A stretch of 64,000 nt of DNA from Tessaracoccus defluvii (GTDB taxonomy: Bacteria > Actinomycetota > Actinomycetes > Propionibacteriales > Propionibacteriaceae), in contig NZ_CP060789.1 of the NCBI RefSeq assembly GCF_014489575.1, positions 3,410,001-3,474,000 on the forward strand. Reading direction: 5' to 3'. Below the pieces are notes generated by a model. It had not been told where the DNA came from. It ran no database searches and saw only the letters and a program-made list of their open reading frames with translations. Shown one piece after another: positions 56,979 to 64,000 of the stretch. The position numbers and the translations under genes are program-made. Numbering within the stretch: position 1 is the first letter of the stretch; each line of letters begins with the position of its first letter.

Positions 56979-57575
56979 TCACACCCCCCCGAGGCGCTCC
57001 AGCCACTCCCGGGTGTCCGCGTCGTCGTGCCACAGGTGCGTGCGCCAGCCGAGAGCCGCGGCCGCTTCGACGTTGCCTGCCCTGTCGTCGATGAAGGCGA
57101 TGTCGGCCGCATCCAGCCCGAGGCGTTCAGCCACCAGTTCGAAGATCGCCGGATCCGGCTTGAGCAGGCCGAGCGACGCCGAGACGAACAGGTGGTCGAC
57201 GTCCGGACGCCAGGGGGCGATGTCGGCCATCCGCTGCATCGCGTGCGGCGAGTTGGTAAGAACCGCGACGGTGAGGCCGGCGGACCGCACGTCGCGGAGC
57301 AGCTGCCACGACGTCGGGCGAAGTTGAGACCAGACGCTGGCATCCAGGTTGGCGAGCTCGAGGGCCAGCGCCTCGTCGGCGCTCTTCCCCAGCGCGGTGA
57401 GGATCGGGCCCCAGTAGTCGAGGTCCCCACAGCCTCCGTCATAGGCCAGGCGGCCGTCGCCGTAGACGGCGCGCAGGTCGGTGACCTCGCAGTCGATGCG
57501 CGCAGCCAACGTGGGCAGCAGGTCCGGCGGCGAGGTGAGCACCTCGCCGAGGTCGAACACGACAGCGCGGATCAT
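56979..57575 (-). CDS. HAD-superfamily hydrolase (HAD-IA)
   Basis: 198 residues. Motif I DLGEVLTSP (second Asp replaced by Glu), motif II VLTNSPH, Lys in LLKPDPAIF and motif IV FIDDRAGNVEAAAALGW. Resembles the YihX/epoxide-hydrolase-N subgroup. Substrate unknown. The strand shows no other gene between it and the dehydrogenase gene (56867-56978). Confidence 0.85.
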   Translation of the reverse strand: MIRAVVFDLGEVLTSPPDLLPTLAARIDCEVTDLRAVYGDGRLAYDGGCGDLDYWGPILTALGKSADEALALELANLDASVWSQLRPTSWQLLRDVRSAGLTVAVLTNSPHAMQRMADIAPWRPDVDHLFVSASLGLLKPDPAIFELVAERLGLDAADIAFIDDRAGNVEAAAALGWRTHLWHDDADTREWLERLGGV

Positions 57576-57699
57576 GCCTCGATCCTATTCCCGGGCCCGA
57601 AAGGGCGGCCCGGCTTGGAGAACCCGGTGGACGCACCGTCGAAATGCGCCGCGCGGGGACCCGTGAGGGCCTAGGTTTGCCCCGAGAGAAGGAGCCGCC

Positions 57700-59145
57700 A
57701 TGTCGGAGTCAGCGCAGGTCACAGGCGAGTCGAAGGCGACCTCCATCGAGGTCAACGGCATCAACGTGATCGCGGAGGAGGAGCGCAAGGGCAGACCGCG
57801 TGACCTGTTCATGCCGTGGTTCGCGGCGAACATCTCCGTGCTGGCCATCCCGTATGGCGTGTGGTTCCTCGGCTTCGGGATCTCCTTCTGGCAGGCGACC
57901 ATCGCCGGGGTCATCGGAGTGATCGCCTCCTTCCTGCTGGTGGGCTTCTCGTCGCTCGCGGGCAAGGTCGGTTCGGCGCCGACCATGATCCTGTCGCGCG
58001 CCGCGTTCGGCGTCAGGGGCAATGCGGTGCCGTCCGTGATCGGCTACCTCATCCTCGTCGGCTGGGAGATCGTGCTCGTCACACTCGCCACGCTGGCCAC
58101 CAACACCGTGCTGGGCCGCCTCGGCTGGGCGACCGGCAACCTGTCGCTGATCATCTCGTTCCTCGTCATCGCTGCCATCATCATGGCCGCGGGCATCCTC
58201 GGCTTCGACGCCATCATGAAGGTGCAGACCTGGATCACCTGGGCCACCGCCGTGCTGACCGTGATCTACATCGCGCTGACCGTGTCGCACATCGACCTGG
58301 CCGCCGTGATGGCGATCGAGGCCGGCAGCTTCCAGGCGGTCCTCGGCGCGCTGGTGCTCGCGATGACCGGTTTCGGCCTGTCCTGGGCAAACTCAGCCTC
58401 CGACTACTCCCGCTACCTGCCGCGCAGCGCGTCGAGCCGCGGCGTCGTCGGCTGGACGACCTTCGGCGCGTCCGTCGCGCCCATCGTGCTCGTCATCTAC
58501 GGCCTGCTGCTCTCCGGCTCCGACCCGGCGCTCAGCGAGGCGGTCAACACCGATCCGATCGGCGCGCTGACGGCGATCCTGCCGCTCTGGTTCCTGATCC
58601 CGTTCGCCATCGTCGCCATCCTCGGGCTCGTCGGCGGCGCCGTCCTCGACATCTACTCCTCCGGGCTGACGCTGCTGGCGCTCGGGCTGCCCGTCAAGCG
58701 GTGGCAGGCGGCCGCGCTCGACGGCGTGCTCATGATCGTCGGCACCGTCTACGCCGTGTGGGTGGCCAGCAACTTCATCGGCCCCTTCCAGGGCTTCCTC
58801 ATCACACTGGGTGTGCCGCTGGCCGTGTGGGTCGGCATCTTCCTGGCCGACCTGATGCTGCGCCGCCAGGGCTACCACGACACCGCGCTGTTCGACGCCT
58901 CCGGCCCGTACGGCTCCGTCAACTGGGCGTCGATCACGCTCATGGTCGTCGGCTCGGTGGTGGGCTGGGGTCTCGTGACCAACACCATGGCCGACTTCAC
59001 GCTGTGGCAGGGCTACCTGCTCGGTCCTCTCGGGGGCAAGGAGGGCGCCTGGGCGTACGCGAACCTGGGCGTGCTCGTGGCCATCCTGATCGGCTTCCTC
59101 GGCTACTGGGCGCTGTGCGGGCGCAGGGTCCGCGATCAGGCCTGA
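57700..59145 (+). CDS. codB: NCS1-family permease (cytosine permease-like)
   Basis: 481 residues, about 12 TM segments. N-terminal hydrophilic ERKGRPRDLFMPWFAANISV, TM1 GVWFLGFGISFWQA, SRAAFGVRGNAVPSVIGYL, and SWANSASDYSRYLPRSASSR match the cytosine/purine group. Imports cytosine, purine or a related base. Ribosome site GAGAAGGAGCCGCC. No codA deaminase nearby, so the substrate is uncertain. Confidence 0.85.
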   Translation: MSESAQVTGESKATSIEVNGINVIAEEERKGRPRDLFMPWFAANISVLAIPYGVWFLGFGISFWQATIAGVIGVIASFLLVGFSSLAGKVGSAPTMILSRAAFGVRGNAVPSVIGYLILVGWEIVLVTLATLATNTVLGRLGWATGNLSLIISFLVIAAIIMAAGILGFDAIMKVQTWITWATAVLTVIYIALTVSHIDLAAVMAIEAGSFQAVLGALVLAMTGFGLSWANSASDYSRYLPRSASSRGVVGWTTFGASVAPIVLVIYGLLLSGSDPALSEAVNTDPIGALTAILPLWFLIPFAIVAILGLVGGAVLDIYSSGLTLLALGLPVKRWQAAALDGVLMIVGTVYAVWVASNFIGPFQGFLITLGVPLAVWVGIFLADLMLRRQGYHDTALFDASGPYGSVNWASITLMVVGSVVGWGLVTNTMADFTLWQGYLLGPLGGKEGAWAYANLGVLVAILIGFLGYWALCGRRVRDQA

Positions 59146-59147
59146 GC

Positions 59148-59792
59148 TCAGCCGCAGCTGACGCGCAGCCCCTGCGAGGTCACGGTCACCGTGATCTCCT
59201 CGAGCGTCCCGACGACGATGGTGGCGTCGGTGAGCGACCCGCGGTCGTGGGAGGTCGCGACCCCCAGGACGGTGGCACCTGCGGCGAGCCCGGCTGCGAT
59301 TCCCGGTGGGGCGTCCTCGATCACGAGGCAGCGTTCCGGCGCGAAGCCGAGGCGGCGGGCGGCGAGCAGAAAACCCTCCGGGTGCGGCTTCCCTTCGGCG
59401 ACGTCCTCGGCGGTGACGAGCACGTCCGGCGCAGGCAGCCCGGCGGCATGGAGTCGCCTCTCCATCAGCACGCGGTTCCCGGAGGTCACGGCTGCCCAGC
59501 GGCTCCGGGGGAGGGAAGTCAGCAGTTCGGCGACCGCGGGCAGGGGCACGATGTCGTCGAGGTCGGCCAGCTCCAGCGCGTCGAGCTCGGCCACCGCGGC
59601 CTCGCGCTCGGGCTCGGGCAGGAAGTCGGCGATGGTGTCGGCGCTGCGGCGGCCGTGGCTGACGGACAGGAGTGTGTCGACGTCGATGCCGTGCGCGGCG
59701 GTGAACGCCTGCCAGGCCCGCTCGACGGCGCCCGTCGAGTCGACGAGGGTGCCGTCGATGTCGAAGAGGATCGCGTCAACGTCGAGGATCAT
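59148..59792 (-). CDS. HAD-IA phosphatase (sugar-phosphatase-like)
   Basis: 214 residues. Motif I FDIDGTLVDSTGAVERAW, motif II AVTSGN, Lys in EGKPHPEGFLLAA and motif IV VIEDAPPGIAAGLAAG. Typical of sugar- or glycerol-phosphatases. Overlaps the mutY stop by ATGA, so co-transcribed. Convergent with codB, 2 bp apart. Confidence 0.88.
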   Translation of the reverse strand: MILDVDAILFDIDGTLVDSTGAVERAWQAFTAAHGIDVDTLLSVSHGRRSADTIADFLPEPEREAAVAELDALELADLDDIVPLPAVAELLTSLPRSRWAAVTSGNRVLMERRLHAAGLPAPDVLVTAEDVAEGKPHPEGFLLAARRLGFAPERCLVIEDAPPGIAAGLAAGATVLGVATSHDRGSLTDATIVVGTLEEITVTVTSQGLRVSCG

Positions 59793-60736
59793 CGCGCCAT
59801 GCTAGGGGAACCCGTTCCCGACCCGGCAAGGGTTGCGACGCAACTGCTCAGCCGGGGTGAGCCGTGTCGGGGCAGGGCGAGGCCCGCCGGGTGCTCCACC
59901 GCGAGCCCGTCGGCGACGAGCCCGGTGGCCGCCCGCCGGAGCTGGGACACGTCCGGCCACGCGACGTCGGCCAGCGGCACCGGGCGGTCGCTCGCCCGCA
60001 GGGCGGCCATGATGCGGCCCCGGCACTGGCGGTCGGTGCCCTCCCAGGCCTGGGCGACACGCGGGGGACCGCTCCACGCGGGGCGACCGGCGGCCAGCCA
60101 GGCGCAGCTGTCAGCGACGGGGCACGCGTCGCACAGGGGAGCCCTGGCCGTGCAGACGACGGCGCCCAGCTCCATGGCAGCGGCCGACCAGGTCGCGGCG
60201 TCCGCGTCGTCGTGCGGCACCCAGTCCTCAGCGGCTGCCCGCTCGGCGGCCGACTCGTGGGTGGGAGGATGCTCGACGCCTGCGGCGAGGCGGGCGAGCA
60301 CCCGCCGCACGTTCACGTCGAGGACCACGGAGCGGCGTCCGAACGCGAAGGCGCGCACCGCGGCGGCCGTGTAGCGGCCGACGCCGGGCAGGGCGAGGAG
60401 AGCCGCCTCGTCGTCGGGGACGCGTCCGTCGTGGAGGTCGACGATCGCCTGCGCAGCGTCGCGTAGCCGCAACGCACGGCGCGGATAGCCGAGGCGTCCC
60501 CAGGCGCGGAGCACGTCGGCGACGGGTGCCGCGGCCAGGTGGGCCGGGGTGGGCCAGACAGTCATCCAGTCGCGCCACGGACCCTCGACGCGCGCGGCAG
60601 GGGTCTGCTGGAGCATGATCTCGCTGACCAGCACGCCCCAGGGCGTCGTGTCGGCGTCACGCCACGGGAGCGGCCGCGCAACGGCCGCGTACCAGGCGGC
60701 CAGCCTGGCCTGCACCGCCCTTACGTCGGGGGTCAT
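59789..60736 (-). CDS. mutY: A/G-specific adenine glycosylase
   Basis: 315 residues. Removes adenine mispaired with 8-oxoguanine. HhH-GPD fold: Glu in VSEIMLQQTPAARV, hairpin LPGVGRYTAAAVRAFAFG, catalytic Asp in VVLDVNVRRVL, and four FeS cysteines in VVCTARAPLCDACPVADSC. The last 25 residues (HGSPRLSSCVATLAG...) are atypical and there is no clear NUDIX-like C-domain, as in other short actinobacterial MutY. ATGA overlaps with both neighbours support the frame. Confidence 0.9.
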   Translation of the reverse strand: MTPDVRAVQARLAAWYAAVARPLPWRDADTTPWGVLVSEIMLQQTPAARVEGPWRDWMTVWPTPAHLAAAPVADVLRAWGRLGYPRRALRLRDAAQAIVDLHDGRVPDDEAALLALPGVGRYTAAAVRAFAFGRRSVVLDVNVRRVLARLAAGVEHPPTHESAAERAAAEDWVPHDDADAATWSAAAMELGAVVCTARAPLCDACPVADSCAWLAAGRPAWSGPPRVAQAWEGTDRQCRGRIMAALRASDRPVPLADVAWPDVSQLRRAATGLVADGLAVEHPAGLALPRHGSPRLSSCVATLAGSGTGSPSMAR

Positions 60737-61233
60737 TCCCCGGTGAGGTAGCCGACGGCCTCGAGCGCCTCGGGCCGCTGCGTCAGCGCAACCCGCAGGT
60801 GCTGTTTCGCGTCCGGCAGCACGTCGAGAAGGCCCTCGACCAGCAGACGGGGGAACTGACGCGCGGTGTCACGCTCGACGTTGGCGGCCAGCAGGAGCGC
60901 GACGGTCGATGTCGCCTCCGTCATCACCTTATCCAGGAGCCGCTCGGGGGTGAGCCGCTGCAGCCCGAAGAGGCTCGACGAGTAGGCAGGATCGGTCTGG
61001 GTCGTGCGCCAGAAGCGGGCGGCCGCGTCGCGCAGCTCGGCGAAGTACGCATCGGGTCCCTCCGCGAACGCGTCCGCCGTGTCCGAGAGGAACCTGTTGA
61101 TCGTGCGGGTGGCGCGCTTCACCTCCGCGTGGCCGCCGCCGCGGGCCTCGACGGCCATGTTCAGCCAGAACCCGAGGAACCGGTCGGCCCGGCCGTCTTT
61201 GCTGTAGCGGGCGCGTTCGAGTGCGGAAACCAT
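60733..61233 (-). CDS. Helical protein of unknown function upstream of mutY
   Basis: 166 residues from ATG (MVSALERARYSKDGRADRFL). Entirely helical, no TM. Recognisable blocks: FLGFWLNMAVEARGGG, KRATRTINRFLSDT, ERLLDKVMTEATSTVALLLAAN, LLVEGLLDVLPDAKQHLRVAL. Its stop overlaps the mutY start, giving an operon with mutY and the HAD gene. No family recognised with confidence. Confidence 0.75.
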   Translation of the reverse strand: MVSALERARYSKDGRADRFLGFWLNMAVEARGGGHAEVKRATRTINRFLSDTADAFAEGPDAYFAELRDAAARFWRTTQTDPAYSSSLFGLQRLTPERLLDKVMTEATSTVALLLAANVERDTARQFPRLLVEGLLDVLPDAKQHLRVALTQRPEALEAVGYLTGE

Positions 61234-61275
61234 GCCCAGCAACCTAGCCGACGCGGCGTCGGCGGAGGACCCCGG

Positions 61276-62637
61276 TCACATGGGGGCGTTGGTGAACCGG
61301 GAGTAGTGGCCCTGGAAGAGGGCGTCGATCTTGCCCATCTCGCCGTTGCGGTGCTTCTGGATGTGGAAGTTGGCCAGCCCGCGCTCCTCGTCGGAGGGGT
61401 TCTGCGAGTACATCTCGGGGCGGTGCAGCATGATGACCATGTCCGCGTCCTGCTCCAGCGAGCCGGACTCACGCAGGTCGCTGAGCTGCGGGACGCCGTC
61501 CTTGCGGGCCTCCGTGTTTCGGGACAGCTGCGACAGCGCCAGCACGGGGATCTCGAGCTCCTTGGCCAGCAGCTTGATCTGGCGGGAGAACTCCGACACC
61601 TCGAGCTGACGCGACTCGACCTTCTTGCCGGAGCTCATCAGCTGGATGTAGTCGATGCACAGGAGCTGCAGGTCGTTGCGCTGCTTCAGCCGCCGTGCCT
61701 TCGAGCGGATCTCCATCATCGTCAGGTTCGGGGAATCGTCGATGAAGAAGTTCTTCTCGGCGAGGACCGCCGACTTGTCGATGACCCGCTGCCAGTCGGA
61801 CTCGTCCATCCTGCCCGTGCCGGAGCCGCGGATCTTGCCGAGCGGCACGGAGGCCTCAGCGCTCAGCACCTTCATCACGATCTCGGTGCGGCTCATCTCG
61901 AGGGACATAAACGCGGCCGTCAGGTTGTGGTGGATGGCGGCGCTGCGGCAGATGTCGAGCGCGAACGTGGACTTGCCGACGCCGGGGCGCGCCGCGACGA
62001 TGATCATCTGCCCCGGCTGGAAGCCGTTGGTGATGCGGTCCAGCTCGGTGAACCCCGTCGGAACGCCCGAGATGCCCTCGCCGGACCCCTGGATCGCCTC
62101 GATCTCGTCGATCGTGGGTTCGATGAGCTCGCGCAGCGACTTGTAGTCCTCGGAGGACTTCTTCTCCGTCACCTCGAACAGTGTCTGCTGTGCCTCGTCG
62201 ACGATCTTGTCGACCTCGCCCTGCCCCTGGTAGCCCAGCTGCGCGATGCGGATCGACGCGTTGACGAGCCGGCGCAGAACCGCCTTGTCGCGGACGATCT
62301 CGGCGTAATAGGGGGCGTTGGCCGCGATGGACACGCTCGCGAGCAGGTCGTGCAGGTAGACGGCGCCGCCCACCTTGCCCAGCTGACCCGACTTGGTGAG
62401 CTCCCCCGCGACGGTGATCGGGTCGGCCGGTTCGCCCCGCCCGTACAGCGTGACGATGGCGTCGAAGATGGTCTCGTGGTTGGGCCGGTAGAAGTCGATG
62501 CCGCGCATGATCTCGACCACGTCGGAGATGACGTCCTTGGACATCAGCATCGCGCCGAGGACGCTCTGCTCGGCGGCGAGGTCTTGGGGAGGGGTGCGGT
62601 CCAGATCGCGATCGTCGTAGACGGGCGCCTGAGTCAT
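61276..62637 (-). CDS. dnaB: Replicative DNA helicase
   Basis: 453 residues. N-terminal primase-interacting domain (PPQDLAAEQSVLGAMLMSKD), RecA-like motor with Walker A ARPGVGKSTFALDI, MSLEMSRTEI, Walker B LLCIDYIQLM, and the end GHYSRFTNAPM. Hexameric 5'-3' unwinding enzyme at the replication fork. Start MTQAPVYDDRDLD follows CAGGAGGATTCC. No intein. Upstream region has DnaA-box-like sites. Confidence 0.96.
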   Translation of the reverse strand: MTQAPVYDDRDLDRTPPQDLAAEQSVLGAMLMSKDVISDVVEIMRGIDFYRPNHETIFDAIVTLYGRGEPADPITVAGELTKSGQLGKVGGAVYLHDLLASVSIAANAPYYAEIVRDKAVLRRLVNASIRIAQLGYQGQGEVDKIVDEAQQTLFEVTEKKSSEDYKSLRELIEPTIDEIEAIQGSGEGISGVPTGFTELDRITNGFQPGQMIIVAARPGVGKSTFALDICRSAAIHHNLTAAFMSLEMSRTEIVMKVLSAEASVPLGKIRGSGTGRMDESDWQRVIDKSAVLAEKNFFIDDSPNLTMMEIRSKARRLKQRNDLQLLCIDYIQLMSSGKKVESRQLEVSEFSRQIKLLAKELEIPVLALSQLSRNTEARKDGVPQLSDLRESGSLEQDADMVIMLHRPEMYSQNPSDEERGLANFHIQKHRNGEMGKIDALFQGHYSRFTNAPM

Positions 62638-62721
62638 GGAATCCTCCTGGACGGACACAACCGGGGAACTGCCTAGGTTATTGCAGTCCTCCGACATCGT
62701 CGCTTCGCCCCAGCGACCCCC

Positions 62722-63101
62722 TGTGGGTAACCATGGGGATCAGTCTGGGGATGGCCTGTGGATGGCTGTTGGTAACCGGGTGTGTTCCCAAGCCGCGCAT
62801 GTGGACACCCGCAATTATAACAATTTGATAACAGCGCCGCGGGCGCCCAGGGATGCCCACATCTTGTCCACAGTCTCCGCCAGTCCCCGGGGCATGGTCC
62901 CGGGGAGTGGGAGCGCGGACGGGTGCAGCGTGTCCATAGGTCGACAAAACCGCATGGAGACCGCTGTGGCAAGGGGTTATGCGGTCCGATTCCTTGGAGT
63001 CTCCCTCAGGCGAGGAGGGCCCGACGGCGGCCTCGCCCGCACCGGACCCGCGGCGCGTTGGGAGGGGTTGTGCACAGGGGGTGTGGGCAACCTGTGGATA
63101 C
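62722..63101. other. Cluster of DnaA-box-like 9-mers upstream of dnaB
   Basis: The 632-bp gap 62638-63269 holds no gene. It contains TTGTCCACA (62864-62872, the actinobacterial consensus) and close relatives TGTGGGTAA (62722), TGTGGATGG (62757), TGTGGACAC (62800), TGTCCATAG (62931), TTGTGCACA (63068), TGTGGGCAA (63082) and TGTGGATAC (63093), plus an AT-rich island AATTATAACAATTTGATAAC (62813-62832), very unusual in this GC-rich DNA. Either DnaA-regulated promoter DNA, a DnaA-titrating locus, or an origin; not resolved here because dnaA/dnaN are not in the window. Confidence 0.5.
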
Positions 63102-63171
63102 TGTCGGCGGGCCTGTGGGCGGATGGGTGGTCGCCGGGCGGGCGCGCTGAGCGGGGGTTGCGCGGGCCAGC

Positions 63172-63189
63172 TATACCGTCGGGGGGTAC
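63172..63189. promoter_or_regulatory. CsoR-type operator, distal
   Basis: TATACCGTCGGGGGGTAC, an imperfect CsoR-box dyad (TAyACC...GGGTA), 81 bp before csoR. Confidence 0.5.
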
Positions 63190-63232
63190 GCTGCGAGACG
63201 GCGGACGGCGCCGCCGGAGACACTTGTCCCGG

Positions 63233-63250
63233 ATACCCTATGGGGGTATA
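63233..63250. promoter_or_regulatory. CsoR-type operator, proximal
   Basis: ATACCCTATGGGGGTATA, a strong CsoR-like dyad (ATACCC...GGGTAT), 19 bp before the csoR start. Predicts copper-derepressed autoregulation of the csoR-copZ-copA unit. Confidence 0.75.
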
Positions 63251-63269
63251 GTTCGGGCAGGAGGAAGTC

Positions 63270-63581
63270 ATGACTGAAACGGCACAGGTCGTCACCGGGC
63301 ATCAGCACGGGTACACCCCCGAGAAGGCCGCGTACCTGCGCCGGCTCCGCCTCATCGAAGGCCAGGCGCGGGGCATCGCCCGCATGGTCGAGGAGGATGC
63401 GTACTGCATCGACGTGCTGACGCAGATTTCGGCCGTCACCAGTGCGCTCAAGGCGGTCTCGCTCGGCTTGCTGGGGGACCACCTGGCCCACTGCGTCGCC
63501 GACGCCACCCGTGCGGGTGGGCCGGAGGCGGAGGAGAAGATCGACGAGGCCATGGCTGCCATCAAGCGACTCGTGAAGTAA
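63270..63581 (+). CDS. csoR: Copper-sensing repressor
   Basis: 103 residues, four-helix DUF156 family. Cu(I) ligands Cys in DAYCIDVLTQI, His and Cys in DHLAHCVADA (the Cys-His-Cys triad). N-terminal YLRRLRLIEGQARGIARMVEE is the family signature. Ribosome site GGAGGAAGTC. Directly upstream of copZ with two CsoR boxes before it. Confidence 0.93.
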   Translation: MTETAQVVTGHQHGYTPEKAAYLRRLRLIEGQARGIARMVEEDAYCIDVLTQISAVTSALKAVSLGLLGDHLAHCVADATRAGGPEAEEKIDEAMAAIKRLVK

Positions 63582-63598
63582 CGGAAGGATCCACCACC

Positions 63599-63808
63599 AT
63601 GATCAGCAACTACACCGTCTCCGGCATGACCTGCGGCAACTGCGTCAACCACGTCACCGAAGAGGTCTCCGAGGTCGAGGGTGTGACCGGCGTCAACGTG
63701 CAGTTGGACGGTGGCCGCATGGCCGTCGAGTCCGACGAGCGCATCCCGTTCGACGCGATCATCGAGGCCGTCCGTGAGGCCGGCGACTACACCGTCGTCG
63801 AGGCCTGA
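63599..63808 (+). CDS. copZ: Copper chaperone, heavy-metal-associated domain
   Basis: 69 residues, ferredoxin-like HMA fold with the metal motif SGMTCGNCVNHV and VEGVTGVNVQLDGGRMAVESD. Delivers Cu(I) to the P-type ATPase encoded next. 17 bp after csoR; ribosome site GGAAGGATCCACC. Confidence 0.93.
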   Translation: MISNYTVSGMTCGNCVNHVTEEVSEVEGVTGVNVQLDGGRMAVESDERIPFDAIIEAVREAGDYTVVEA

Positions 63809-63892
63809 GCCTCCACGTTTCCGGGTCCTGACGGGCCCGTCCCACTTCCGCAGCGCGTCCGCCGCGCTGTTCCGCGACCCCGAAAGACAGCC

Positions 63893-64000
63893 ATGAGCAG
63901 CACCATCCAGCTCGACATCCAGGGCATGACCTGCGCCTCCTGCGCGGCCCGGATCGAGAAGAAGCTGAACAAGGTCGGAGGCGTCACCGCCACCGTCAAC
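63893..64000 (+). CDS. copA: Copper-translocating P-type ATPase, N-terminal end (continues beyond window)
   Basis: First 36 codons ([20 protein letters not shown]...) with the HMA metal motif [16 protein letters not shown]. The catalytic P-type ATPase region is outside the window. The csoR-copZ context makes copA the likely identity; another HMA-bearing ATPase is possible. Confidence 0.8.
   Translation, partial: MSSTIQLDIQGMTCASCAARIEKKLNKVGGVTATVN

Noticed and set aside
59789..59880. A possible sixteenth frameshift at the 3' end of mutY
   Set aside because: The last 25 residues look odd, but the present frame ends with an ATGA overlap to the next gene, so no repair is justified.
62923..63251. 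Small plus-strand frames between dnaB and csoR
   Set aside because: They overlap the DnaA-like and CsoR sites, are Arg/Gly-rich and lack ribosome sites.
62638..63269. Calling this gap the chromosomal origin oriC
   Set aside because: dnaA and dnaN, which normally flank it in actinobacteria, are not in the window; reported only as a DnaA-box-like cluster.

Overview
The window is very GC-rich, densely coded DNA from an actinobacterium. It carries a mycothiol-biosynthesis deacetylase (MshB), an actinobacterial FurA-catalase pair, a DtxR/IdeR-type iron box, a DUF222/HNH (13E12-type) gene and a DUF1707 protein. The gene mix would fit Propionibacteriaceae, but that family placement is inference. 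No rRNA or tRNA gene was recognised.

Layout. 0-10 kb: the N-terminal 1034 codons of a large biotin-dependent acyl-CoA carboxylase (minus strand, running off the left edge), a two-component system, a small acidic membrane protein whose promoter carries the same palindrome as the kinase promoter, an MFS permease, a YgjV-like membrane protein and class I fumarase. 10-15 kb: a repeat-rich patch holding a mosaic REP-like region, a DUF222-HNH gene, an XRE/MmyB-type regulator and five copies of a 91-bp palindromic element. 15-30 kb: MFS permease, branched-chain aminotransferase, SAP/DUF6434 protein, a paired flavin monooxygenase and FMN reductase sharing a 37-bp promoter element, MshB, HAD phosphatase, lipid kinase, NAD+ synthetase and a large unknown membrane protein. 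29.8-34.8 kb: an iron-siderophore uptake operon (siderophore-interacting reductase, two FecCD permeases, ATPase, lipoprotein) behind an IdeR-like box. 35-42 kb: a gene for an FHA-like/helix-turn-helix protein split by a complete ISL3-family insertion with an exact 8-bp target duplication, diverging from a roughly 1190-residue HTH-nSTAND1-TM-beta-propeller protein. This pair is the best candidate for an under-described system here. 42-47 kb: alanine dehydrogenase, furA-katA, a sugar-kinase/ADP-ribosylglycohydrolase operon. 47-57 kb: a sugar-utilisation locus (GH2 glycosidase, ABC importer, LacI regulator with paired operators, OFA-type MFS, mannitol/fructuronate dehydrogenase). 57-64 kb: cytosine/NCS1 permease, HAD hydrolases, MutY, DnaB, a DnaA-box-like cluster, and a CsoR-CopZ-CopA copper module running off the right edge.

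A general property matters for reading this annotation. Fifteen single-base deletions break eleven otherwise normal genes (histidine kinase, response regulator, YgjV-like, DUF222-HNH, XRE regulator, ilvE, a Pro/Gln-rich membrane protein, FecCD permease, the nSTAND protein, furA, PfkB kinase). Each is repaired by adding one G or C to a short G/C run, and each repaired length is an exact multiple of three. I read these as sequencing or assembly errors, not pseudogenes, and give full-length gene spans. The ISL3 disruption is different: it is a real insertion.
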